From Fagopyrum homotropicum (Eukaryota > Streptophyta > Magnoliopsida > Caryophyllales > Polygonaceae): DNA of 64,000 nucleotides. Position numbers and translations under genes: made by a program. The DNA lies in contig BSWB01000008.1 in the NCBI GenBank assembly GCA_033239125.1, positions 4,804,001 to 4,868,000 of the forward strand. The letters are read 5' to 3'. Shown here piece after piece: positions 22,271-32,558 of this stretch. Position 1 is the first letter of the stretch, and each line of letters opens with the position of its first letter. The notes under the pieces were generated by a model. It was not told the DNA's origin. It worked only from the letters and a program-made list of their open reading frames with translations, and made no database searches.

Positions 22271-23941
22271 AGCTGAATTAGTACACAAACTGTCAACTAC
22301 ATACATTCAAGACAATAAATAAGATACATTCAACACAATAAATAACATACATTCAACACAAACTGTTTCAAATCCACGAGTTCCAATCAACATCATACCT
22401 TGAAAACAAACAGAACCCTCCACCTCCAGGAAATCAAAGTTGAAGACGAACGATACACAAAGTTTATTGCAGTTTGTATGACTTATGTAGCACCGACATT
22501 CATCTACAATCCTCCATTGTTGATCAAAAATAAAAGCTCTGATTTAGATCTCGCTTAACAATGGAGAGGTTCGGATAATACACAATTTTACTTCGTTATT
22601 GACACAAATCAATTAGGAGAGATTCTAGGAAAATTTTAATAACTTTTTTTTATAATAACGTGTCAGCAAATCCGTTACATTATTAATTAGAAAAAAATTT
22701 ATGTTTATATGGGAGAGAGAATACCTCCAAATTAGGTAAATATATGTCATTATTTTCTAATAAATCTTTTTTCTACTTAATTTGAAGTGCCTACTTTGTC
22801 AACACTTTACAAAACATACATACTATGTACACAAAAATACGTTATGTACCTACTTAACCAACTAACCCTAAATATATAGAGAGATAGAATCAAGTAAGAA
22901 CATATTTTACGGTAAGCAATGGAAACAAATCTCAACCACATGATTAAATTCTTTGAACGGCTATGATCGTTTATAAAATCGGACAATTAATTATGTAATA
23001 TTATATGTTTCTTATTGAGATACAATTACCTTAATTAGATACACATGATTACTAATAAGATATTGTAATCAATCGTCATTATCTTTCATCTTCGTTAAAA
23101 CTAAAAAAATGTCAACTTGTTATTGTATTAATATACAATCGTGTTTATTACACTAATTTTACTCGTGTATGTTTGAATTTACTAGCACACACGCATGATA
23201 TTAATCGTGCACATGCACGATGAACTTGTGCAACAATACATACACCAAGAACTTGTGCATGCACATATACGTGCGTACTAATGGTATAAGATTCGTGCCG
23301 TTGCAATATAATTGTATAATTTGAGATTCGTGTCATTACAATATAATGTACTTATTCTTGCACGTACTAATTATATTTACAATATAACTTATACGAGCAT
23401 GTCTTGGCATGTTTAAGCATCAAGCACACCTACAAAGATAAGCAACCATACATGTATGCAAAAAATACATCTTTCTAAGCTTGAATGAAAACGCTGGCAG
23501 TGGGATGTACGAATATATAACCTCCGATGACACGATGATATTTAATATTTGTTCATTGCGATACAAAATTTCTTTTCATAAAAAATGAATTAGAAGTTAC
23601 TTTATAAAATCAAATTACACAAACTTTAATTTTATTTTTTTTGAAACGAAATAAATTGTTTATATTAGATAAATTCATATAAGGTATAAAAATTAAACTA
23701 ATTTATTAAAAATAAATAAATATCTCCAAAGAAAGGCGTAGTGTAGTGTAATCGTAAAAATGTAGTTACTAGCAATAAACTTATCCACATACACTTATAG
23801 AATACTCTTATATATTTTACTAAATATTTTTGTATATTGTGTTGCGTCCTCAAGGTGCGAGTAAGTATATACTAGGCAATACAAATACGGTGAGTCAAAA
23901 ATGAAAATTTTTTTCCAATAAGTATGACGAAGTTACTGAAC
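22271..23941. other. Non-coding region right of the transposase
   Basis: This holds the transposase promoter side and probably one MULE terminus, though I could not match it to an inverted partner on the left. TGTACAT words continue to about 22870 and then stop, which may mark the element border. Between 23180 and 23290 there are GTGCATGCAC-type palindromic words and a repeated GAACTTGTGCA. Nothing else was recognised. Confidence 0.4.
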
Positions 23942-24385
23942 TGTAACACCCCAAATCCGATGGACTCGGGATGCTACGGGTTAGGACCTCACATTGGGTC
24001 CCGAAACTCGTTACTAATTCAACTTCTTTTGTCATACGAGGATGTCCCGAAACTCGTCTCCGCTTCCGTCTACCAACAGGAATAGATCAGTACTATCCGT
24101 TACCTGCGCGCCAAGGTTGCAAGAGCACATTCTAGTCTCCTGTAGAACTAGACAAGTGGTCACCGTCCGGTTATCATACACTTGGGTCAATTACTGTATA
24201 AGGCCGTCCTAGTCCAGTTTTTCCGTTATAACAATAAATAAACACACACCACTATCATGGCTATACTAACACATAAAAGGCAGCTAAATAAGTCCAAGGG
24301 ACTTACTTGAATCGAGTCAAAAGTCCCAACAACGCTACTACTAGATTCCGCAAGAATAAAACTCAACACCTGTTTACAAGGAGGA
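23942..24385 (-). mobile_element. Truncated Del-type LTR, minus orientation
   Basis: TGTAACACCCC at 23942 is the inverse of the GGGGTGTTACA end of the Del LTRs. The next 430 bp follow the same landmarks in reverse: GGTTAGGACCTCAC, CACTTGGG near 24180, and the donor-like site, here decayed to CAAGTAAGT (minus strand near 24310). Homology fades around 24385, so only the 3' part of an LTR remains. Confidence 0.8.
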
Positions 24386-24689
24386 AACTTGGATCAATAT
24401 CTTGTAGGTTCTTTGAGAAACTTCCACTTCTAAGTTAATAAGATCATTTAATGAAGGAACTTAAATGCTGAAGAAGTACTAGAGTCTAAGACGTGGCGTC
24501 TAACTCTCAATGGAAGGACAAAAGAGATTGAAGGGTTTCCAAAACCTTGCATAAATCCCTAGTATATCTATTAGATAAGAGAATAAGAACATAATCTAAA
24601 AAAGATATTCTAATGGGTTAACCTACGGAATACTTGAAAACACGGAGTACGTCCATAATCAATCTATGCATAAAATTTTTTTTTTTGTT
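24386..24689. other. Unassigned stretch
   Basis: No gene or repeat was recognised. It may include further decayed LTR sequence. Confidence 0.35.
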
Positions 24690-25225
24690 TTTGTTTGAAA
24701 AATTTCAAAATGATTCGTGGTTTCTCTCGTTTATAAAATTGTTTTGTACGATTTATTATTTTTTTAAATATCACTATTCTTATGTTATATTTATATGTTT
24801 TTTTGGATCTTTTACCGAAGTGAAATAAACTTTAAAAGAATTTTCCGTTTTAGGCCCGGAGTGAAATAATTCACCAAAATGTACGAGATTTGTTGTTTGG
24901 AGTAGAAGCGTGGTCTTACACTGCACTCTTATTTGTTAAACCCGTTGTCGAGGACAGCGTTTTAATACCCGAAATAAAGATAATAAAAACACAAATAAAG
25001 GTGCGATCCTATACCGCGGCTATAGTGTAACGTTTTTGAAAGAAAAAATAAACTAAAGAGGCACGGTTATAGACCGCACCTATAGGGCAGCTATTTTCTT
25101 AAAAAAAATATATAAGCGCGGTCCACGACCGCGACTTTAAGTATATTGTTTTTTTTATTTATTTATTGTAAGTAGATGACATATTGAATTTGTTTGTTTT
25201 TATAGCTATTTTATTTTTATAGATA
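24690..25225 (-). mobile_element. Second, truncated copy of the hAT-type element
   Basis: Reverse-strand homology to 9976-10916 runs from the GAGAGAAGCCAC region through four of the GGTC..GACC dyads (24908, 25002, 25054 and 25118) to the AAGTCAATCTATCATTTACTT region. There are internal deletions and no recognisable terminal inverted repeats. Confidence 0.78.
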
Positions 25226-26154
25226 TATATAAACCAACATATTTTCACACTCTAGCTGATTGTGTGGCTATCTCATGATTAACTAAGTTAAACTTAAACA
25301 ACATTAAAACATGCAACAACCCCCTTACCCATCTCTCTCATCGAAACCCTTCCTAGTGCAACCATGCCCACTCGTCAGACCTTCAATACCTCACACAAAA
25401 ACCATGCTCGCGTTCAACCTACCTACGAGACCAACTCCGAACAACTCAGAACCCGTACCCAAAATACAACATGTACACCCCAACCCTTACAGCCCTAACT
25501 AGCCCACACACTACGGACGACCCTGCGCCTAAACCACTCTTCTTGCCCGGCGTATAAGATAAAAGAAAGCAAAAACTCACCTAGCTATACTCGATCGAAC
25601 CTCCAGGAATTAGCCACGCACAAAGGGAGAGCGAGAAGTCTTGGCTCGGTACCGGAATAGCGTCGCGCAAGGGCCAATCGAGCGTAAAGCTTGCCGCTGA
25701 AAACAACGATGGAAACACGCTGTTCTATATCACATGATACGAGAGTAAAACGAGAGCAGGGTAGCCATGCCTTACCAGTAGAGTCGTCCGTAAAGATGGT
25801 CGAAGAAAGAGTCGACCTTAGTTCTGGATAGAAGACTAGGCAATGGGCCGGATCTTGCTTTATGCGGGTGGGAGGAGCAACGGGATAGGGGCTTGGTTTG
25901 TTGCGATCTGCTGTTGTGCGTTGCAGTTGGAGAAGAAGACGCAGCTTCCTTTCCGTTTGGGCCGGCCGTGATGTGGAGTCCATGAGCCCTTGATAGCACC
26001 AGGCTAGCTGGAAAGAAGACTAGGAAATGGGCCTGGCCCATTGGCAGTTTATTGAAGAGAGAAGACTGGGCTCACACTCTTTTATTGAAGAAGAAGAAGA
26101 CTAGGCTGCACACTCCAAGTCTGGGCCCATCGGCTATTTAACGAAGGGAGTCTT
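25226..26154. other. Unassigned stretch with GAAGACTAGG repeats
   Basis: Minus-strand ORFs of 132 and 89 codons overlap here (25585-26041) with no recognisable motif. Four copies of GAAGACTRGG occur at 25831, 26015, 26061 and 26096, two followed by AATGGGCC. The right end may hold the start of the LINE. Confidence 0.4.
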
Positions 26155-27518
26155 TGGCGAAGTCTTCTTCGAGGTATTGATGCACTTCGAGAGGGAATCT
26201 TTTGGGTTATTGGAAATGGAGCGTCAGTCTCCCCTCTTAGAGATGCATGGATACCGAGACCACACTCTTTTCGTCCTATTTGTGTGCCTACTGAGCTAGA
26301 TGTGCATAGCAAGGTAATTGACCTCATCGATTGGAACGTTGGTGGATGGAGGGAAGACATTATCCGGCGCTTATTTATTCCGAGTGATGCTGACATTATT
26401 TTGAATATACACCTGATTGATCCCGTAATGCGAGATGAGGTCGCATGGTTTTATGAGGCAAATGGTTCATTCTCGGTTAAATCGTGTTATCACATGCAGA
26501 TGAAGAAGATTGCCCAACAAAGCGGGAGGGATGCGTCTTCGAGCGGGTCAGAGACGGCTTCTTTTTGGAACCGGGTTTGGAGAATTAAGGTCCCACCTAG
26601 AGTTAGGGATTTTGCATGGAGATGTGCTACAAATACCCTCCCATGCAAGAGTAACCTCAGACGGCGCCATTGTACGGAAAATGACCTTTGCTTCGTGTGT
26701 GGAGGGAGTGAAACTATAGCTCATGTGCTGTTTGATTGCCCAAGAGCTCGCATGTACTGGATGAGGTTCCTGGCTTGCGGAAAGTGGGTGGCAATCACCC
26801 GGATTTTTCGGACCGAATTGCGTCAGCCATGAATTCTAATCAATCAGCCCAAGTCGATGAGTGGTTAATGATAGCCCACTTAGCATGGTCCACCCGAAAT
26901 ACTCTGCTGTTCGAGGGGGTTGAGAAGGAAGTGAATCTCGTTATTGACAACCAACTTCGATCGCTAGCTGACTTCAAGAGTAGTGATAATAGGAAGCATA
27001 GGGTGGGCATTAGGGAGGTTGAGGGCGACAGGAAATGGAGGAAACCGCCGGTGGGTTTTATCAAGATAAATGTAGATGCCTCCGTTTCGGAGGGAGGGTG
27101 CGGTGTGGGTCTGGTGGCTAGAGACGAGTTTGGTGAGGTTCTATTTATAGGGGCTAAGCGAATTCAGCAGGGGTCTGGCCCAATGATTGCGGAGGCGGAG
27201 GGTGTATTGTGGGCGGTCCAGTGTGCAGTGGAACAAGATCTCACCCATGTGATTGTTGAAGCTGATTGCCTCATGGTTATTCATCACCTTCGAAAACACA
27301 AGATCGATCGGAATGCTTTTGGCATGATTGTAGGGAAAATTCTTCAAGAGGCAAGCTCGCTGGGTGTTGTGTCATGGAGGTTTGCAAGGAGAGATGCAAA
27401 TGTAGTGGCGAACTTGCTTGCTAGTTTTAAACCTGTTACTCCTTTGTTTGTTTTGGATTTTGTGGTGTTTATGCCTGCCTTACTTGATACTCTGTTGAAC
27501 GATGGGGTTGTTTCTTAA
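26155..27518 (+). pseudogene. LINE (L1-type) 3' end: zinc-binding RT domain and RNase H
   Basis: From 26155 the frame reads WRSLLRGIDALREG and continues into 26284-26832. That part carries the zf-RVT domain (WNRVWRIKVPPRVRDFAWR, then C-x2-C and H..C residues of CFVCGGSETIAHVLFDC). After a frame slip near 26770-26800, a second frame to 27518 gives an RNase H-like domain of the RVT_3 type (FIKINVDASVSEGG, AEAEGVLWAV, VEADCL, RRDANVVA). Plant L1 elements commonly end with these two domains in this order. The reverse transcriptase and endonuclease are missing, so the copy is 5' truncated. The gene is followed by an A-run. Confidence 0.9.
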
Positions 27519-27538
27519 GTAATGTATTTGTTTTTCAT

Positions 27539-27551
27539 AAAAAAAAAAAAG
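27539..27551 (+). other. LINE poly(A) tail
   Basis: A run of about 13 A lies 20 bp after the RNase H stop, as expected at the 3' end of an L1 insertion. Confidence 0.8.
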
Positions 27552-27976
27552 ACTAATCATCCAGTCCGAACCGGATCGAACCTCTATCGTACTTAAATTT
27601 TCGGTATAGGTCCAGTCAGACCTGTTGAACCAAATTTTTTTATATTTTATTTTGAGTCTTTTGACCAAAAATTAGACCCTTCACAAAATTAACAAACATG
27701 TACAGTCCATTAGTAGTATTTCGTTTTAGATCTGAGCCGATCCGGTCCAAATTTCTGATCCAGACCGGAATTTGAAGAATATTAGTTAAACCCTGCTACT
27801 CACTCACCGGTTTTTGTAAACAAACAATTGATTCTAGATAATACCATATTTAATCACTACTTGGCCCTTCCAAACCCTTAATCTAATTTAAGGTCACGTG
27901 TCTTTTTTATATTTTATATTTTATTATTGTTTTATTTATTATATATATTTTTATGACTAAATATATCTTTTTCATT
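27552..27976. other. Unassigned stretch
   Basis: GATCCGGTCC- and CAGTCCGAACCGG-like words at each end (27560-27640 and 27725-27770) suggest a small decayed repeat. No ends could be defined. Confidence 0.35.
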
Positions 27977-27986
27977 AATAAAATAT
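27977..27986. repeat. 10 bp target site duplication (left)
   Basis: AATAAAATAT is repeated exactly at 28623-28632. Low complexity lowers its weight, but the borders agree with the inverted ends. Confidence 0.75.
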
Positions 27987-28622
27987 GGGAAGTGTTCAAG
28001 TAAGGCCCATTATTCCGGTACGGCCGACACGTGTCCCGGGAAATTTTTTTTTTTTTTTTTTAAAACGAGTAAAAGTAATAGTTCAAAACTTATTATGGAA
28101 TAGTTCATAACTTATAAAAGAATAGTTCATGAATTATAATAGAATAGTTCATAGTGTAAAATTTATAAAGGATTGAAAGTAATAGTTCAAAACTTATTAA
28201 GTAATAGTTTATAACTTCTAAAAGGATAGTTCATGAATTATAATAGAATAGTTTATAGTGCAAAATTTATAAAGGAGTGAAAGTAATAGTTCAAAACTTA
28301 TTATGGGATAGTTCATGAATTATAATAGAATAGTTTAAAGTGCAAAAATTTATAAAGGAGTGAAAGTAATAGTTCAAAACTTATTATGGGATAGTTCATG
28401 AATTATAATAGAATAGTTCATGGATTATATTAAAAAGTAATATGGGAATAGTTCAAAGTTTATAGGATAATAGTGCATAAATTATAACATGGTAGTTCAA
28501 ATAAATTTTCATTAGTTTCCGAAAAAAAAAAAATCGTTTCAGAAAAGAGAAAAAAAAAAAAAAAATTTCGGGACACGTGTCGCCCTTACGTACGGCCGTA
28601 CGGCCGTACCTGAACATTTACC
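27987..28622. mobile_element. Mutator-type MITE with internal tandem repeats
   Basis: The ends GGGAAGTGTTCAAGTA and TACCTGAACATTTACC are inverted repeats. A second inverted block (CGACACGTGTCCCG against CGGGACACGTGTCG, each next to a long T or A run) lies just inside. The 10 bp flanking duplication suits a Mutator-like element. The interior is filled by AATAGTTCA-based tandem repeats. Confidence 0.82.
28059..28500. repeat. AATAGTTCA-based tandem array
   Basis: The words AATAGTTCAAAACTTATTAT and ATAGTTCATGAATTATAATA alternate in about four higher-order units of 85-105 bp, with AAAGTAATAGTTC starting near 28068, 28168, 28277 and 28363. Confidence 0.85.
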
Positions 28623-28632
28623 AATAAAATAT

Positions 28633-29286
28633 AGCTATTTTACCATATAAATTACGATAAAATAAAATACTATTACTCTAAAATATACTATTTAACTAAC
28701 TGATATTATTACCTTACCTTCTAGAAAGTCAATATCTCATGTACTCCTTTTCTAGGTATATTTTTTAAAACTTAAATTTAAGTTACCGAAATAAATTACA
28801 ATATATTATCTTTACGATAAAGTAAAAAAAATTATTTTTTAATTATAATAGATAGAAAATATAAGGCTGAATTGACATTTAGGGCCTTTTACAATATAGA
28901 GTTGAAATTTAGGACCTACAAATTACAAATTGAGAAATAGGGCTCCTACTTTACTAAACTAATTAATAAATAGGACAAAAAGTTGACAAAAGTGATGACT
29001 AATGAGTGATGGTTGATGTGAGTGATGACTGTGACACTTTTGATTGACATTTGGAGGGAATTTGGGGCCAAAAAAATACAGACTTCTACCCAAAAAAAAC
29101 CCGCTTACCCAAAAATCCGCTTACCCAAATAATGTCACAATCATACCCAAAAATAAATTTGTCAAAGTACATAATCATACTCAAAAATAACATACCCAAT
29201 AAATCAAATATCAAAATAAAACAATATCCATAAATTGGATAATATTTATATATATACCCAATTTAAACATCACTTAATAAAAAATT
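28633..29286. other. AT-rich stretch, nothing recognised
   Basis: No coding frame or element end was found. Near 29080-29160 short ACCCAAA words begin, which lead into the tandem repeat on the right. Confidence 0.4.
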
Positions 29287-29690
29287 CATACCCAATTTAA
29301 ATTTGTAATACCCAAAATTTTCAAAACTCAATATTGTACACAAACATCAATATCAAATAAAATTTGGTCATTACCCAAAAATTCGCTTGACATTTGATCA
29401 TTATAACACATTTTGGATAACCATAAAACATACACACGATATCACTTTAAATATACTTAATAATAAGAAATATACTACAAAGCCAATACATGTATAAAAG
29501 CATACCCAATTTGAATTTGTTATAACCAAAATTTACACAAATCAATATTGTACACAAACATCAATACCAAATGACATTTGGTCCTTGTAACACAGCTTGG
29601 ATAACCATAAAACATACCTAAAAATATCACTTTAAGCATACTCAACAATAAAAAACATACCACAAAAACAATAAACGCATACCCAATAAT
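29287..29690. repeat. Tandem duplication starting with CATACCCAAT
   Basis: Two diverged units start at 29287 and 29501, and a third start lies at 29678. Both units contain CAATATTGTACACAAACATC and GGATAACCATAAAACATAC in the same order. Confidence 0.8.
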
Positions 29691-30108
29691 GAGAAAAATA
29701 CTACAATTCATATTTGAATAACGAAAACAATGTCACCCAAAAAAAATTAAACATTCATCGACTTGATAATTTCATCAAACTAGTTACATTAATGTAATAA
29801 CCAAAAATTTTGAACTCCGTTTAATACTGGATCAAATCGGATTCCGATCCGCCAACTTAAATTCTTTTAAATAAAAATAAAATAATATTAAATTCTATCA
29901 TTTTATGTGACCTGGATTCACATAAAATGATAACTTATGTAATTCAGTAAATAATTCTGTAAATAATCTCGTAATTATTTTCCGTATATTTTTTTTGATT
30001 CCGGGCAAATAACGAGTATTATTTCAGTCTCTTGTGTTAATTGAAGAGCAGGCCCAACATACCCAACCCAATTCCTTGCCAGCCCAGCCCAACCCATGCT
30101 CTAACTAA

Positions 30109-30114
30109 TATAAA
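30109..30114 (+). promoter_or_regulatory. TATA box of the Del LTR
   Basis: TATAAA within CTAATATAAACCCTAA lies just upstream of the GC-rich island. An identical box is at 38965-38970 in the 3' LTR. Transcription would start near 30140. Confidence 0.6.
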
Positions 30115-30149
30115 CCCTAATCAGCCCATTAATCAAGTTTAACCTAATT

Positions 30150-30710
30150 CTAACCTCACCTACTCAAATGGCAAGACGCTACTCTCTCGCTGCCTGTTGA
30201 TACGCCAGAAGGAAGCCGCCAGACGAGACGCACCAGGACCACACCGACGCCCTCCACCGGGACTGTACGCGAGGAGTGGTGAAGACGACCGCCTTGTGCC
30301 GGAGCCTGCTTCAGCGTCCCGGACCGCCAGCGGACGACGCTCCTCCACCGATCTGTCCCGGACCGCCAGCGGAAGACGCTCCTCCACCGATCTGTCCCTG
30401 CACCGCCAGCGCCGTTGGAGTGCTGCAGCGGATAACAACCGAAGGGCCAGTGCACTTCCCTCCTCGCCGCCTTCCTGTCGACCGAGTGCCGGACGAACCG
30501 CCACCCCAAACAGAAGGTTGGGCGTTGCTTTTCTTCGCGACTCCAGCTGCCCGCTTAGACCGGGGTCTCGTCTCGTCATTCGGAGTACCGATAGCCTGCA
30601 ACCATCACCGACTTCCTGCATACACTTCCGGCCGATAGAATTCAATTCGGAAATGCTTCGATCGACCCCGGCCACATCTTCCCTCCCTGCAGAGACGTAG
30701 CGTGGTAGAG
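30150..30710. other. GC-rich LTR island with a 36-39 bp tandem repeat
   Basis: Overlapping ORFs on both strands (167 codons plus, 171 codons minus) share this GC-rich block. CGGACCGCCAGCGGA followed by GACGCTCCTCCACCGATCTG occurs twice in tandem (about 30320-30395). The predicted peptides are Arg-, Ser- and Pro-rich with no domain I know. The block is copied at 39006-39566 and has a positional counterpart in the LTR at 1500-2210. It ends at a donor-like GACG|GTGAGT (30712). Confidence 0.65.
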
Positions 30711-30999
30711 ACGGTGAGTCTTACTTCTCCTCGGTGCAGTGTACGTAAATGTATGTATATATAGAAGTAGATTGTTGAAAGAAATAAGTTTACAAATGTA
30801 TAAGTAACAGCAGTTTACATATATACGCTTATATAGAATTGGAGTTGGAAGAGATGGGTACACATGTATATATATGATCAGGTACAAGGTACGCGGATAC
30901 GTATATAGATGTATAGATGTATAAGAAGGGATATGTGTAGGTTTATATATAAGTGTAAGAGTGGTATACATATGTAAGTATATATCCGTAGGTAAGTAT

Positions 31000-31004
31000 A
31001 GTAT

Positions 31005-31059
<55 letters not shown>
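31000..31059. repeat. (TA)n microsatellite
   Basis: About 60 bp of alternating T and A, much longer than the equivalent tract in the 3' LTR. The solo LTR inserted at its edge. Confidence 0.93.
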
Positions 31060-31062
<3 letters not shown>

Positions 31063-31064
31063 AG
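31060..31064. repeat. 5 bp target site duplication of solo LTR
   Basis: GTAAG is repeated exactly at 32901-32905. The uninterrupted 3' LTR has a single GTAAG at this point. Confidence 0.9.
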
Positions 31065-31529
31065 TGTTACGCTCACGATTTGTGTGTGATACGCAATAGG
31101 TTTTAAATTTATACTCGTTATATTTCTCCTAACTCCTAGCGAACCCGCAGTGTACGGGACGTTTGTAGTAGGGATAGTATTCCGAGATCGAACACAAAGA
31201 CTAAGGTGAGATTAATTCGATTTGTGATTAAGTTTAGTGAAGATCTAGTTAAGAGAAGAGAAGGAATAAAGAAATGAAAATCTAAATATTTTTGGTGGGT
31301 TTTTAGGTGATCAATCAAGGATCACAATTCATGCAAAATGAACAATCAACTATGCTAACAAATCAACGAAAACAAACAAGTAACACAAGCACAAACTATG
31401 TGATAAAAGAGAGAGAGATGGATTCTAGAGGTCAAGATTTCCGGTTATGGTATTGGACTCAAGCTTCTAAAGATTCTAAGGACAAAGCTGCGGTGTTGGG
31501 AAAGGGTATTTCACTAATGGTAGCAATTA

Positions 31530-31787
31530 CCGGGTAGGTCTCTCACTTCACTAGTCTCGCATCAAACTCCTATTACCGGGTAGGTCTCAAGGGGTTAAAG
31601 TAAGGAATTCTACACAAACCGGATACTACTTAAGGGGCAACCCTCTCCTTACCGGGTAAGTCTCGGAATAGGGAAGTCTCAAGCAACAATCCTAGCACAC
31701 TCGATCCAATAGCGGCTTATGAGGCTCACTACTACCTAGAATTCATCATCTTAGGTATCTAAGATCGGAAATCATCGGGTAGATCTC
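31530..31787. repeat. CCGGGTARGTCTC array, four copies (solo LTR)
   Basis: CCGGGTAGGTCTC at 31530 and 31576, CCGGGTAAGTCTC at 31652 and TCGGGTAGATCTC at 31775, with start-to-start spacing of 46, 76 and 123 bp. Confidence 0.9.
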
Positions 31788-32444
31788 TTCCCTCACTTAG
31801 GTTGATAGCGTTAGGTGACCCTATGCTAAATTAAGCTTAATAAACACTAGGATTTCAACAACCTAACACCCTAACATACAGATTCATCAATTAAATATCA
31901 ACAGAGAAGAAAATCGGGTGGATCTTATATAAATCGGCCGATCTGGCATGATGAACAGCCCGATTTTTCTTCCTGGGTTAGATTTCGTGCATACAATTCA
32001 TCCTAAACTAACATATAAGTCCATCCTATCATCACCCAAGCCATAACCATCAATCCATCACTCCAGAATCACAATAAACTAGCCAATAGTATGCATATCA
32101 AGATCCAAAATCATCACACAAGCATACATGGTTTTTATAGATGGATGATGAAAGATAAGCAAGTAAAATCAATAAATCTCGGCTGAATCTAAGTTTAGCA
32201 AGACTTACAATCCTTTAAATGAAGTTCCAAAACGTTCCTAACAATCCTTGCTATAGTTCTTCAATCCAAGACTCCAAAAATCACTCAAAATCACTCAAAA
32301 CCTCACTATCACTCTTAGATTGGTGTTCTTCTTCTTCCTTCAATTTGAGAGAGTTTTTCTTCTCCTCCAAGTCTATCCCAATCCAATGAGCTGTGAATGA
32401 GAATGTGGGAGAGGAGAGATGCCCAGCAACAGCTTGCAGGCCCA

Positions 32445-32453
32445 CTTATATTC
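32445..32453 (-). promoter_or_regulatory. TATA box of solo LTR (minus strand)
   Basis: The minus strand reads GAATATAAGTGGG. It lies about 75 bp downstream, in transcript sense, of the large palindrome. Confidence 0.5.
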
Positions 32454-32528
32454 TCCACCAAGAGCAAGGCCGGATCAAGAGATCGTGGGACACGTGGCTT
32501 AAGCTGTTGAAGGCCAAAAAATCGACCT

Positions 32529-32558
32529 ACTCAGGAAAATCGGCCGATTTTCCTGAGT
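32529..32558. repeat. Perfect 30 bp palindrome centred on CGGCCG
   Basis: Fifteen bases pair on each side with no spacer; the centre is AAAATCGGCCGATTTT. Half-sites or short versions occur at 31910, 31933-31942 (ATCGGCCGAT), 31957, 32518 and 32563. It sits in the U3, upstream of the TATA box. Confidence 0.93.

Noticed and set aside
23170..23300. GTGCATGCAC palindromes as another dyad array
   Set aside because: Only a few short, self-similar TGCA words in AT-rich DNA, without regular repetition or an element around them.
25585..26041. Minus ORFs of 132 and 89 codons
   Set aside because: No motif, overlapping frames, and a repeat-bearing flank of a LINE.
30156..30700. Overlapping ORFs of 96-171 codons on both strands as genes (also 39012-39556)
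   Set aside because: They lie inside a GC-rich LTR island, share the same bases in several frames, have low-complexity composition and no recognisable domain.
31530..31787. Regularly spaced short repeats resembling a CRISPR array
   Set aside because: Repeats are only 13 bp, spacing is unequal, the same array is present at the same place in a second LTR, and the DNA is a plant retroelement.
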